A stretch of DNA of 39,894 nt from JAOAPY01 sp041492185 (GTDB taxonomy: Bacteria > Acidobacteriota > Blastocatellia > Pyrinomonadales > Pyrinomonadaceae). The stretch covers positions 1-39,894 of the forward strand of contig JBGPWL010000038.1 in assembly GCA_041492185.1 (NCBI GenBank), in the 5' to 3' direction. Below, piece by piece: positions 1-7,958 of this stretch (positions within the stretch are counted from its first letter, which is position 1; every line of letters begins with the position of its first letter). A program made the position numbers and the translations under genes. The notes beneath the pieces are model-generated. The model saw only the letters and a program-made list of their open reading frames with translations, had not been told where the DNA came from and did not search any database.

Positions 1-364
1 CGGGATCGGAATGCGCAAGGCTGCCGCCGATTGTGCCACAGTTTCTGACCTGCACATCACCGATACTCGCCGCACATTCGGGCAGCAGCGGGCAAATCTC
101 GTTCAATCGCGCTGATGATTCGATCTGATAGTGCGTGGTCATCGCGCCGATGCGGATCTGGCCAGCATCTTCGCGAATGTACGAAAGGTCTTTGATACGA
201 CCGATATCGATGAGCATCTGTGGCTGGGCCAGACGCAACTTCATCGCGGGAATCAAACTGTGCCCGCCCGCGAGTATCTTTGCGTCGTCGGGATGTTGCG
301 CAAGCAAAGAAACCGCTTCAGCGAGTGTTTTCGGCGCCTGGTAATCAAATTGTGCGGGAATCAT
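1..364 (-). CDS. Molybdenum hydroxylase FAD-binding (CoxM-like) subunit, partial
   Basis: This is the N-terminal 121 residues of the FAD-binding medium subunit of a xanthine dehydrogenase/CO dehydrogenase-type enzyme; the rest lies beyond the left edge. The subunit carries electrons between the FeS subunit and the acceptor through FAD. Two family signatures are visible: AGGHSLIPAMKLR near residues 32-44 and TIGGSLAHSDP at 111-121, both FAD-contact loops in CoxM. The ATG is preceded by GGAG at 8 bases. It follows the large subunit gene on the same strand, separated by a 68-base inverted repeat. The family is clear; the substrate is not. Confidence 0.9.
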   Translation of the reverse strand, partial: MIPAQFDYQAPKTLAEAVSLLAQHPDDAKILAGGHSLIPAMKLRLAQPQMLIDIGRIKDLSYIREDAGQIRIGAMTTHYQIESSARLNEICPLLPECAASIGDVQVRNCGTIGGSLAHSDP

Positions 365-382
365 TTCTTAGTCTCCGAATTC

Positions 383-450
383 TGTAGGGGCAGGGCTTGT
401 CCCTGCCCAGTGGTCTCGGCACGCGGGCAGGGACAAGTCCTGCCCCTACA
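383..450. repeat. Inverted repeat between CoxL- and CoxM-type genes
   Basis: Two 26-base arms (383-408 and 425-450) match in reverse complement at 25 of 26 positions and are separated by 16 bases. Each arm is itself a hairpin: GGGCAGGG, a 5-base loop, CCCTGCCC. It abuts the stop codon of the large subunit gene at 452. It has no T-tract, so it may attenuate or protect mRNA ends rather than act as a classical terminator. Confidence 0.85.
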
Positions 451-451
451 A

Positions 452-2803
452 CTAATTTCTTAGGATTTGCCAAATGGCTTCCGGCTTTACCGGCATATCC
501 AAGTGCTTCACCCCCAGCGGCGCCAGCGCGTCTACAATCGCGCCGACAATCGCCGGCGTCGCGCCGATTGTTCCCGCTTCGCCGACGCCCTTGACGCCGA
601 GCGGGTTGACGGGCGAAGGAGTCTCCGTTCGATCCAATTCCATCCAGGGAATCTGCGATGCCTTGGGCAACGCATAATCCATGAGCGTTCCGGTCACGAG
701 CTGTCCCTGATCGTCGTAGACCACTTCTTCATAAAGCGCCTGCCCGATCGATTGCACGATGCCGCCGTGGAGTTGGCCGTCAACGAGCATTGGATTGATC
801 ACCTTGCCGCAATCGTCGACTGCGACATAGCGAAGGAATTTCAAATCGCCTGTTTCGCGATCGATCTCGACGGCGACAATGTGCGTGCCGAATGGAAACG
901 TGAAATTCTTCGGTTCGAAAAAGTACGTCGCGGAAAGACCTGGTTCGGTGTCTGGCGGAAGCTCCTTTGCGAGATGCGCGGCGAGCGCGACTTCCTGGAT
1001 CGTGACACTCTTGCCGTCGGTTCCGGTCGTAGTCGAACCGTCACCGGCTGCTGCTGCAGCGGCGACCGCCGAGAATCGCCCTTCCTGAAACACAACCTTC
1101 GACGCGTCGGCTTGCAGCAGATGGGCGGCAATCTTTGTCGCTTTCTCGACCAGTCTCTGAATCGCGATCAAGACCGCGGTGCCGCCAACCGCAGTCGCGC
1201 GACTGCCGAACGTCCCAATGCCGTATTGCACAATTCCAGTGTCACCGTGAATCACGGATATATCGTTTAGCGCTACGCCAAGTTCATCGGCGGCAATTTG
1301 CGCGAACGAAGTCTCCTGGCCCTGGCCGTGCGGCGATGCTCCGGTCATGATCGTCACTTTGCCGGTCGGCTCGATGCGCACGGTCGCACTCTCCCAGCCG
1401 CCGGCGGGCATCGCCTGCGATGGACCAAGCGCGCAGATTTCCACGTAGGTTGAAATACCGATTCCTACCAGGCGGCCTTCGTCGCGCGCTTTCTTCTGCT
1501 CTTCGCGCAGTTTGGCATAGCCGATGATCCCCTGCGCCTTGTCGAGCGCCGCTTCATAGTCGCCGCTGTCGTAATCGAGACCGGTAGCCGTGTGAAACGG
1601 AAACTCATTTGCGGCAGGGAAGTTCTTCCTTCTTACTTCCGCCACGTCCATTCCCAACTCCGCCGCGACCAAATCCATTGCGCGCTCGACAACATAAGTT
1701 GCTTCCGGACGACCCGCGCCGCGATAAGCGTCGGTGGCCATCTTATTCGTGAAACAACCAGTGACATTGATCTGAATTGCGGGAATCTTGTACGCGCCCG
1801 ACAGCATGAGCCCGGTCAGCGTCGGTATAGCGGGCGTCAGCAATTGATGATAAGCGCCGAGGTCGGCGAACACGTTGTAACGAAGGCCAGTGACCGCGCC
1901 ATCGTTCCTGCAGCCAGTCTCGACATAGCCAACCTGACCGCGACCATGAATCGTCGCTTGCATGTTTTCACGGCGGCCTTCAATCCATTTGACTGGCTTG
2001 CCGAGCTGCATGGAGATCCAACCAAGCAGCGCCTCTTCGGCATACACGTTGAGTTTCGAACCGAAGCCGCCGCCCACTTCAGGAGTAATCACGCGCAGCT
2101 TGTTTTCGGCAATCCCGATCATCAGCGCGAGTTGCGTACGAAGCAGATGAGGAATCTGTGTTGACGACCAAACGGTTAGTTCTTCTTCGCCGGGAAAGTA
2201 GCGAGCCAGCACGCCGCGGCCCTCCATGGCAATCGGAGCTAGTCGCTGATGAACTATGCGCTGTTTGATCACGTGGTCGGACGCCGCAAGAGCCGCATCG
2301 ATGTCGCCCTCGCCGGCAGTCAATTTGTAAGCGATGTTGTCGCCGAAGCCTTCGTGAATAACCGGCCCGCCTTTTGCGGCTGCTTCGACGTCGACGACCG
2401 CGGGCAAGTCTTCGTAATCAACGATCACCAGGTCAACTGCATCACGGGCGGCGTACTTATCCGTCGCGACGACGGCCGCAATCGGATGTCCGACGAAATA
2501 GACCTTGTCCTGCGCCAGCACGCGATAGTCCGGTACTTTAAGACCAGGCAGCGCGCTGGCACACGGCACCGGGCCAATCTTGTCAACGACATCTTTGCCC
2601 GTATAGACGGCAACGACGCCCGGCGCCTTCAACGCTTCGCTCGCGTCAATGCTCTTGATACGCGCGTGCGCGTAAACTGAGCGCACGAACGAAACGTGCA
2701 AAGTGTCCGGCAGCCTTATGTCATCGACGTAATGCGCGAGACCTTTGATCAGTCGCGGGTCCTCGGTGCGCTTTACTCTTTGTCCAACGTATTTTTTTGG
2801 CAT
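452..2803 (-). CDS. Molybdenum hydroxylase large subunit, form II CoxL-like
   Basis: This 783-residue protein is the molybdopterin-binding catalytic subunit of the xanthine oxidase superfamily. Visible motifs are GGGFGSK (244-250), the active-site loop AYRGAGR (359-365) and GVGEAG (739-744), where the last Glu is the conserved base near molybdenum. AYRGAGR is the form II signature; form I CO dehydrogenase has AYXCSFR with the catalytic Cys. Carbon monoxide may therefore not be the substrate. The frame is open upstream to 2998, but the ATG at 2803 is chosen because GGAG lies 5 bases before it and MPKKYVGQRVKRTEDPRLIKG is a typical N-terminus. It sits between the FeS subunit (upstream) and the FAD subunit (downstream). 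Confidence 0.93.
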   Translation of the reverse strand: MPKKYVGQRVKRTEDPRLIKGLAHYVDDIRLPDTLHVSFVRSVYAHARIKSIDASEALKAPGVVAVYTGKDVVDKIGPVPCASALPGLKVPDYRVLAQDKVYFVGHPIAAVVATDKYAARDAVDLVIVDYEDLPAVVDVEAAAKGGPVIHEGFGDNIAYKLTAGEGDIDAALAASDHVIKQRIVHQRLAPIAMEGRGVLARYFPGEEELTVWSSTQIPHLLRTQLALMIGIAENKLRVITPEVGGGFGSKLNVYAEEALLGWISMQLGKPVKWIEGRRENMQATIHGRGQVGYVETGCRNDGAVTGLRYNVFADLGAYHQLLTPAIPTLTGLMLSGAYKIPAIQINVTGCFTNKMATDAYRGAGRPEATYVVERAMDLVAAELGMDVAEVRRKNFPAANEFPFHTATGLDYDSGDYEAALDKAQGIIGYAKLREEQKKARDEGRLVGIGISTYVEICALGPSQAMPAGGWESATVRIEPTGKVTIMTGASPHGQGQETSFAQIAADELGVALNDISVIHGDTGIVQYGIGTFGSRATAVGGTAVLIAIQRLVEKATKIAAHLLQADASKVVFQEGRFSAVAAAAAAGDGSTTTGTDGKSVTIQEVALAAHLAKELPPDTEPGLSATYFFEPKNFTFPFGTHIVAVEIDRETGDLKFLRYVAVDDCGKVINPMLVDGQLHGGIVQSIGQALYEEVVYDDQGQLVTGTLMDYALPKASQIPWMELDRTETPSPVNPLGVKGVGEAGTIGATPAIVGAIVDALAPLGVKHLDMPVKPEAIWQILRN

Positions 2804-2840
2804 GGCGTCTCCAACAACGATAACAGAACTTAGATGTTGA

Positions 2841-3308
2841 CTACTCAGGGAACAAAGTAGATGGTGGCTTGAATTGCGTAAACTCCTTTCCCCTGAAGTG
2901 AGCAGGATTAGCCTCCTCAAATAGACGCTGATATTCTTTGTTCCTAAATTGGATTCCATCACTAAACCACGCAACATGAAACGGTTTCGCGACTGCAACG
3001 ACGATTGTAATCAGCAGGAAGGCTACGAACCCGCCTACGGCCCACCACATATAACCCGACGCGAAAGCTACGGCCATTACAACGATGGGCGGCAAAAAGA
3101 AGAACAAGCCCCAAAACCGCCGCTTGTAACATCTGCGACATATAGGAAGGCGCAGCGACATTGTCGTCGAATACCTCCCTGCTAAGACCGAGCCTCGCGA
3201 CCCAAATATGACGGTGCTCCTTTCCGGACGCCCAAGGCACCCGCAACACATATTCGGGATGGAATAAGAAACAGAAAAGCCCTTAAATGTGAAAGGATCG
3301 TCAAGCAT
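2841..3308 (-). CDS. Cys-rich two-TM membrane protein of unknown function
   Basis: This 155-residue protein lies between the small and large subunit genes of the molybdenum hydroxylase, in the same direction. A possible zinc ribbon is formed by Cys21, Cys22, Cys24 and the CRRC pair at 57-60. Two hydrophobic segments follow at about 66-83 and 88-107, then a charged C-terminal tail (about 115-155) that looks cytoplasmic. I do not recognise the family. The hydrophobicity pattern and the clean fit between 3371 and 2803 argue that it is a real gene. There is no clear Shine-Dalgarno, so the start is uncertain; Met20 is another candidate. It may be a passenger in the operon. Confidence 0.6.
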   Translation of the reverse strand: MLDDPFTFKGFSVSYSIPNMCCGCLGRPERSTVIFGSRGSVLAGRYSTTMSLRLPICRRCYKRRFWGLFFFLPPIVVMAVAFASGYMWWAVGGFVAFLLITIVVAVAKPFHVAWFSDGIQFRNKEYQRLFEEANPAHFRGKEFTQFKPPSTLFPE

Positions 3309-3371
3309 CTTCGATCTAGCTCGCCAGTTTGTGGGCCTTTGCCCGAGTGCCGTCCGACAGTCGAAAGTCTG

Positions 3372-3842
3372 TTATGTCCTCGCCTTCTTCGCCGCATACT
3401 CGACCGCTTCAACGATATGCTGGTATCCGGTGCAGCGACACAGATTGCCTTCCAGTCCATGACGAATCTCTTCCTGCGTCGGATTTGGATTGCGCTCTAT
3501 GAGCTGCGCTCCGGCGATGATCATTCCCGGTGTGCAATAGCCGCACTGCAAGCCATGCTTCTCCCAGAATCCTTCCTGGACCGCGTGCAGCTCGCCGTTT
3601 TTCGCCAGTCCCTCGATCGTCGTAATCTTCGCGCCGTCGACCTGCACGGCAAACATTGTGCACGACTTCACCGCCTGCCCGTCTAACAGGATTGTGCAGG
3701 CGCCGCAGAGAGAGGTCTCACACCCGATGTGTGTTCCCGTCAGACTGAGCAGGTCTCTTAGATAATGAACCAGCAGCAAACGCGGCTCGACTTCGTGCTG
3801 ATAATCGACACCATTGACGTTGATGTTGACAGCCTTTTTCAT
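3372..3842 (-). CDS. Molybdenum hydroxylase [2Fe-2S] (CoxS-like) subunit
   Basis: This 156-residue protein is the iron-sulfur subunit of a molybdenum hydroxylase and carries two [2Fe-2S] clusters. The plant-ferredoxin-type site uses Cys41, Cys46, Cys49 and Cys61. The second site uses Cys100, Cys103, Cys135 and Cys137, within GLQCGYCTPGM and NLCRCTGY. Length and motif order are normal for the family. GAGGT lies 6 bases before the ATG. It is the first gene of the operon, followed by the membrane protein and the large and FAD subunits. The small-large-medium order and the inserted gene differ from the classical coxMSL layout. Confidence 0.95.
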   Translation of the reverse strand: MKKAVNINVNGVDYQHEVEPRLLLVHYLRDLLSLTGTHIGCETSLCGACTILLDGQAVKSCTMFAVQVDGAKITTIEGLAKNGELHAVQEGFWEKHGLQCGYCTPGMIIAGAQLIERNPNPTQEEIRHGLEGNLCRCTGYQHIVEAVEYAAKKART

Positions 3843-3925
3843 TGCGCTACCTCACGTCTAAGTTGTTTTGGAAGGCGAATTATTTCTGTTGTTTTCTATG
3901 CCAGTTGTTGGCGAAAGTCAATGAC

Positions 3926-4053
3926 GAGTTCGACAAACTTCAGTTTGTCGTCGTCATGGAATGCAATTCGTGAAACGCGTTTGCACGACGCCTCTCGGAT
4001 ATACCACAGACCGCGATCCGCGAGTCGACGACAAACTGAAGTTTGTCGAACTC
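3926..4053. repeat. Inverted repeat with nested TTCA-loop hairpins
   Basis: Two perfectly matching 28-base arms (3926-3953 and 4026-4053) face each other across 72 bases. Each arm holds its own hairpin: CGACAAAC, TTCA, GTTTGTCG at 3931-3950, and the mirror with loop TGAA at 4029-4048. The right arm ends just before the stop codon of the gene at 4058. Related elements lie at 22361, 35748 and 17380. The 215-base gap 3843-4057 holds no gene that I can see. Confidence 0.85.
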
Positions 4054-4057
4054 TCGA

Positions 4058-4378
4058 CTACACCGTGGCTTTGTGAATCTGTCGCTTCAAGCGGTGAATC
4101 GTCCGCCGCACAGTCTTGAGCTGGGCATGATCGTGAGCCGTCAGGGCTTCGTCGCGTTTCTTTTTCAATTCGCGAATGCGTGATTTGATTGGCGCTTTAT
4201 CGACACCGACCACGTCGTGGTGTTCGTGCTGGATGCCGAGAGCGTTCGAAAGCGCCACCAGCAGGTGTTCCTTGTTCAACTGCGTGTAGCCCTGCACGGC
4301 TTCGTGCTCGATGCCTTTGGCGATCTCCCTTAGCTCGACGACAGTCTTGTGTTTTAGCTGTTCAAACGTATAGTCCAT
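4058..4378 (-). CDS. Small basic protein with Rho N-terminal-like (SAP-type) domain
   Basis: A 106-residue protein. Residues 5-50 contain FEQLKHKTVVELREIAKGI followed by a second helix with YTQLNKEHLLVAL, the helix-extension-helix pattern of the Rho factor N-terminal domain, a nucleic-acid-binding fold. Residues 65-106 form a highly charged Lys/Arg-rich helix, probably a coiled coil. The ATG is preceded by GAGGAGA. It may bind RNA or DNA, but no function is established. It is downstream of the DinB-type gene on the same strand, 33 bases away, so the two may be co-transcribed. Confidence 0.75.
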   Translation of the reverse strand: MDYTFEQLKHKTVVELREIAKGIEHEAVQGYTQLNKEHLLVALSNALGIQHEHHDVVGVDKAPIKSRIRELKKKRDEALTAHDHAQLKTVRRTIHRLKRQIHKATV

Positions 4379-4411
4379 TTTTTCAAAGTCTCCTCAGAAT
4401 CAATAACGATG

Positions 4412-4924
4412 TTAGTTAGATAATCCTTTTCCTTCAGAATGTGAAGCCGGCGCGTCAAAGATCTGGTCCAGGTGATGCTCTAAGTGCTCCACGTAGTCGC
4501 GCATGAAGTACTCGAGTGTGACGGGCTCGCTCTCATCAACCGTTCGCCAGGCGAGCTGCTGCAGATTATGTTTCGCTCGAAGTTTGGTTCGTACTGCTTC
4601 GGGCATGACCGACATCAGATGCACCAGATGCAGATTGTAATGCCGCCAAAGTTGAACGAGCTGCTGCCACGGCTCGTCAATGTAGCGTTGCACTCCCACC
4701 CAAGCGTCCTGTTCATATCCCGGAAAAACGAGATCGTCGGTGAACTGCGCGCGCACAAAACGCTGGTGATTGTTCGCCGCGGAATCAATCAGGTGACCGA
4801 TAATTTCTTTTGCCGACCACTTGCCGGCAGCCGTCGGAATCACGCTATCGCCTTCGGAAATCAACAGCAGTCGATCGGCGCCGGAGTCCAACGTGCGCCG
4901 AAAATGTTCAAGCCAGTTATCCAT
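4412..4924 (-). CDS. DinB/YfiT-family putative metal-dependent transferase
   Basis: A 170-residue four-helix-bundle protein of the DinB superfamily. The motif KWSAKEIIGHLIDSAANNH (35-53) and the C-terminal YVEHLEHHLDQI (144-155) supply the expected histidine metal ligands: His44 plus His147 or His150/His151. Members of the YfiT/BstA branch use a bound metal to activate low-molecular-weight thiols or hydrolyse small substrates; the actual reaction here is unknown. Length is normal. GGAG lies 11 bases before the ATG. The gene starts a short minus-strand unit with the Rho-N-like gene. Confidence 0.88.
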   Translation of the reverse strand: MDNWLEHFRRTLDSGADRLLLISEGDSVIPTAAGKWSAKEIIGHLIDSAANNHQRFVRAQFTDDLVFPGYEQDAWVGVQRYIDEPWQQLVQLWRHYNLHLVHLMSVMPEAVRTKLRAKHNLQQLAWRTVDESEPVTLEYFMRDYVEHLEHHLDQIFDAPASHSEGKGLSN

Positions 4925-5060
4925 TTATTTGTAACTCCGCTGAAACGACGTGCGCCGTTCCTTTGTCTCGCGGGCAGACTCGAAGTAAATTAGTAACTTG
5001 CTGTATAGAATAACGAAGCAAATACAATTCTAAAAGGGCTGCCCACGAGGAGATTGCCTT

Positions 5061-5240
5061 ATGCTGCTCGACATCTCAACTCAGGAAAGAGACTTTCTAT
5101 TGGAGCTATTAAAGGAAAAGCAGACCGCGATGCTGCACGAACTCCATCACACCGATACGAATGAGTTCGAAGAGATGCTGAAAGAGAAGCTTGAACTGCT
5201 CGAGGGCCTGAGAGCGAAAACCGAACGGCTCCCGGGATAA
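5061..5240 (+). CDS. 59-residue hypothetical protein
   Basis: A short gene with a strong Shine-Dalgarno, GAGGAG at 5047-5052, eight bases before the ATG. The predicted protein starts MLLDISTQERDFLLELL and is Glu/Leu/Lys-rich, with heptad-like spacing over most of its length, so a two-helix or coiled-coil structure is likely. It stops at 5238-5240. Small proteins of this type, with a helix, an H-T-D-T-x-E-F turn and a second helix, are widespread but have no assigned function. It is transcribed divergently from the DinB-type gene. TAGAAT at 5006-5011 could be its -10 box, with no convincing -35. Confidence 0.7.
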   Translation: MLLDISTQERDFLLELLKEKQTAMLHELHHTDTNEFEEMLKEKLELLEGLRAKTERLPG

Positions 5241-5259
5241 TTTCCCGCGCAATCAGCGA

Positions 5260-6090
5260 TCAGGGCCTTGCCGAGCGTTCGGGAGGATCAGTCTGCCGCA
5301 GTTCTTCTATTTCCTTCAGAATGCCGGCGACCAAAGCTCTGGTGACTTTTTCGCCCTTTGCTCGCGTAGCCAGGGTGGGATCTCCCCAACTACCAGTCGG
5401 CGAATACGTCCCATTGCCGTTCGGATCCCGTGTCAGCGGGCCGGGTTTGTTTTCGTGATAATCCTTCACAGCTTTTTTCATATCAACAGATGCCGGCGCG
5501 ATGTACAGCATCATCGAAGTCTCAATCTCATCCGCGTGGGTCCCACCTTCTTCCTGCCTGATTGTTTTCTCGATTGGCTCCGTGATCTTGAGGTCCGTAT
5601 ATCGCAACAGTATGCCGTTTGATTCCAATAAGTCCGCGGCCGGCTTCAACGCTCTCAGCGTCGAGACGCCGGTATTAAGAACATAGAAGCGTCGCGGTCC
5701 ATAGCGGGCCAGACTCCGGCAGATATCGACGATCAGATCGCGCGCCGTTTCCAACCGGAGCGACGTAGAGCCTGGATACTCGACGAAGGCAGGATAGAAG
5801 CTGTAATTGACGGTCGGCGCGATCACTACGTTTGATTGCTCCAGCACGCGCTGCTTCAGATACTCAGCCATGACGAAGTCATTGTTCAGTTTGAGATGCG
5901 GGCCGTGCTCTTTGGCCTCGGCGCCCAGCGGTATGACCACCACGGTGTCAGGAGTAAGAATTTTCTCTGCTTCGATCCAGGTGAGGTTTTCCAGCAAGAT
6001 GCCCTTCGTCTGAGTCGGCTTCCTTATCTGGCCTCGCGTGATCGACGCCGCGGCAAACACCAGAATTAGAATCAAACAGATCCTTTTCAT
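5260..6090 (-). CDS. Secreted creatininase-family protein
   Basis: A 276-residue protein with a Sec-type signal peptide (residues 1-20). The creatininase fold is indicated by IPLGAEAKEHGPHLKLNND (53-71), with Glu61, His62, His65 and Asp71 as candidate metal ligands, and by GTHADEIETS (183-192) with the conserved Glu. Creatininase-family enzymes are metal-dependent amidohydrolases. The usual NxHGGN block after the second core strand is replaced by NTGVSTL (139-145), so part of the standard active site is missing. AAAGGA precedes the ATG. It is a stand-alone gene on the same strand as the deaminase upstream. The family is clear; activity is uncertain. Confidence 0.88.
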   Translation of the reverse strand: MKRICLILILVFAAASITRGQIRKPTQTKGILLENLTWIEAEKILTPDTVVVIPLGAEAKEHGPHLKLNNDFVMAEYLKQRVLEQSNVVIAPTVNYSFYPAFVEYPGSTSLRLETARDLIVDICRSLARYGPRRFYVLNTGVSTLRALKPAADLLESNGILLRYTDLKITEPIEKTIRQEEGGTHADEIETSMMLYIAPASVDMKKAVKDYHENKPGPLTRDPNGNGTYSPTGSWGDPTLATRAKGEKVTRALVAGILKEIEELRQTDPPERSARP

Positions 6091-6330
6091 CTTCGTGTCC
6101 TTTCAACGATACATCCGCCGCTACCGAGACTCTGTCAAAACCAAAGTGAGTGATAACGAATCGTTTACCTTAACCGCAAAGGCCGCAAAGTCTTGCGCAG
6201 AGGTCGCGGAGAAAAAAACCTCCTTGGCGATCCCCCTGCGAATTCCTTCGCACCCTTTGCGTTAACGTTCTAACGCTCGATTATTTCACAAGTTGAGCTT
6301 TGACACGGGTTCTACCGTGGCGTTACAGAC

Positions 6331-7893
6331 TCAGAATTGACTCTCAAACGCCTTAAGCTGTTCTTCGAGTTTCCATTCGAGCTTCGCTTTCTCGCTCCTG
6401 GCGATGAATTGCTGACAACCAGCGGTACTCAGTTTCATGATCGCGACGTCACTCGCGCATTGAGTGACAGGAACAAACTTGCGCGTGTCGCGCCACAAGC
6501 TCTCGCCCGCGATGAACGCGAACTGGAGGCTGGTGCGCGCCATCGTCTTAAGCTGAATGTACCCGAGACCCTGGTCATCGGCGGCTTTCAGAAACTCGCG
6601 CGAGATCTCGGAACGCGAAACACCTTCGTCATCGGTTGCCAACGCCACCGGCACGCCGTATTTCATATAAGTTGCGAGCGGATGCTGCGCGCCGTTGATT
6701 CCCAGAATCACGTCGTTGCTTGTCAGACAGATCTCAACCATCACGCCGCGCCGCGTCATTTCCTTCAATAGTTCATACGGCTCGGACTCGTGCATGATGT
6801 CAACACCGTGGCCGATACGCTCAGCGTGTCCGGTCATCACCGACTCGCGTATGTGAAAGCTCAATCCCTCGGGCGGCACGATGCCCGGCGCCAGTTCGCC
6901 CGCGTGCAAGGTTATGTGAGCTTGCGGGTACAGTGGCCGCAGGAAATTCAGCATCTGCATCTGCACCGAAAAGTTTTGCATTGACGCAAGACCGTCTTCG
7001 GCCTGCACCAGATTCAAGGCGACGACGTTCGAACGCGGATCATTGGCGAGCGCAAAACCCGTGACCATCTGCGCAAACACTGGACCCAGCGCCGACCCAC
7101 GCGAGACTTGAGCGACGTAGCGAATCTCCACCAAGCAGCCGGCGTCTGCCTGAGTGGTGCCGCACTTCAGCAGCTTGTCCTTCTCGCTTTCCGCGTCTTC
7201 TAAGTTCTTGACACCAGCGGCAACGGCATCGGCAATGCCATTATCTTTCAACTTCTTCAGCGTGCTTTCAAAGTTTCCGTCCCAGCCAACCTTGCCGCCA
7301 ATCTGGCTCGCCACTCCGCCATCGGGCGTCAACATCAATTCCAGGTAGATCACGTTTCCGTGGGCCGCGCGTGAAACCACTTCAGCCAACATCTTGCCAT
7401 TCGCGCCATACGTGGCGACGCCAAACTTGCCGAACGTGTCAAAGAAGTGATCATGACCGCTCTGTCCGGAGAGTTGCCAATTGCGCATCGACCACGCATC
7501 GATCATTTGTCGGTAGAGCAGGGAATTCGTCAGCGCCGCGCTCGCCGCCAATTGTCCCGAGTAAAAATCGCAGGGAGCCTGCGACAGGACCAAAGTCGTG
7601 GAATTCACGCACAAGCCATTCTCCGCCGCCCACTGAATGTAAGACTCAGCGTAGACCGCGCCTGAAAGATGACTGTGCAAGTCACCACCCTTTGGCATTT
7701 TCAAGAGGAATGACAACTGCTGTGGCGGCGACGTGCGGATCGACTCGAAATACTGGGCGGTTCGTTGCTCGCCTGCGGCGCCTGCATTTTGGCTCACCGA
7801 CTGGGGCCGCGATGCTGGAGCGCATAAGAGAACAATGGCAAGAACACTCGCCGTAACCGAGAACCTATTCCTTGATGAATGGACTCTGCGCAT
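6331..7893 (-). CDS. Secreted adenosine deaminase-like protein
   Basis: A 520-residue protein with an N-terminal signal peptide (about 1-30). It carries the adenosine/AMP deaminase metal motifs: DLHSH (71-75), HAGEL (330-334), RIGHGVDI (359-366) and ATDDEGVSR (419-427), giving the zinc ligands His73, His75, an His at about 330 and Asp421, with Glu333 as proton shuttle. These enzymes convert adenosine to inosine and ammonia. The export signal and length suggest a periplasmic or extracellular scavenging role, like the ADGF/CECR1 branch rather than the short cytosolic Add. AAGGAG lies 8 bases before the ATG. It follows the permease gene after 65 bases. Confidence 0.92.
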   Translation of the reverse strand: MRRVHSSRNRFSVTASVLAIVLLCAPASRPQSVSQNAGAAGEQRTAQYFESIRTSPPQQLSFLLKMPKGGDLHSHLSGAVYAESYIQWAAENGLCVNSTTLVLSQAPCDFYSGQLAASAALTNSLLYRQMIDAWSMRNWQLSGQSGHDHFFDTFGKFGVATYGANGKMLAEVVSRAAHGNVIYLELMLTPDGGVASQIGGKVGWDGNFESTLKKLKDNGIADAVAAGVKNLEDAESEKDKLLKCGTTQADAGCLVEIRYVAQVSRGSALGPVFAQMVTGFALANDPRSNVVALNLVQAEDGLASMQNFSVQMQMLNFLRPLYPQAHITLHAGELAPGIVPPEGLSFHIRESVMTGHAERIGHGVDIMHESEPYELLKEMTRRGVMVEICLTSNDVILGINGAQHPLATYMKYGVPVALATDDEGVSRSEISREFLKAADDQGLGYIQLKTMARTSLQFAFIAGESLWRDTRKFVPVTQCASDVAIMKLSTAGCQQFIARSEKAKLEWKLEEQLKAFESQF

Positions 7894-7958
7894 TTCTAGT
7901 GCTCCTTTTCTTATTCAGGCTGCCGACTAGCCTTGTTGAATGAGACTGCTGCTTGAGA

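Noticed and set aside
467..1270. Plus-strand frame opposite the CoxL-like gene
   Set aside because: It is a shadow of a well-supported minus-strand gene with no family resemblance of its own.
452..2803. Calling this a true CO dehydrogenase
   Set aside because: The active-site loop is AYRGAGR (form II), not the Cys-containing form I motif, so CO oxidation is not supported.
2804..2998. N-terminal extension of the CoxL-like frame
   Set aside because: It lacks family sequence, overlaps the membrane protein gene, and the ATG at 2803 has a good ribosome binding site.
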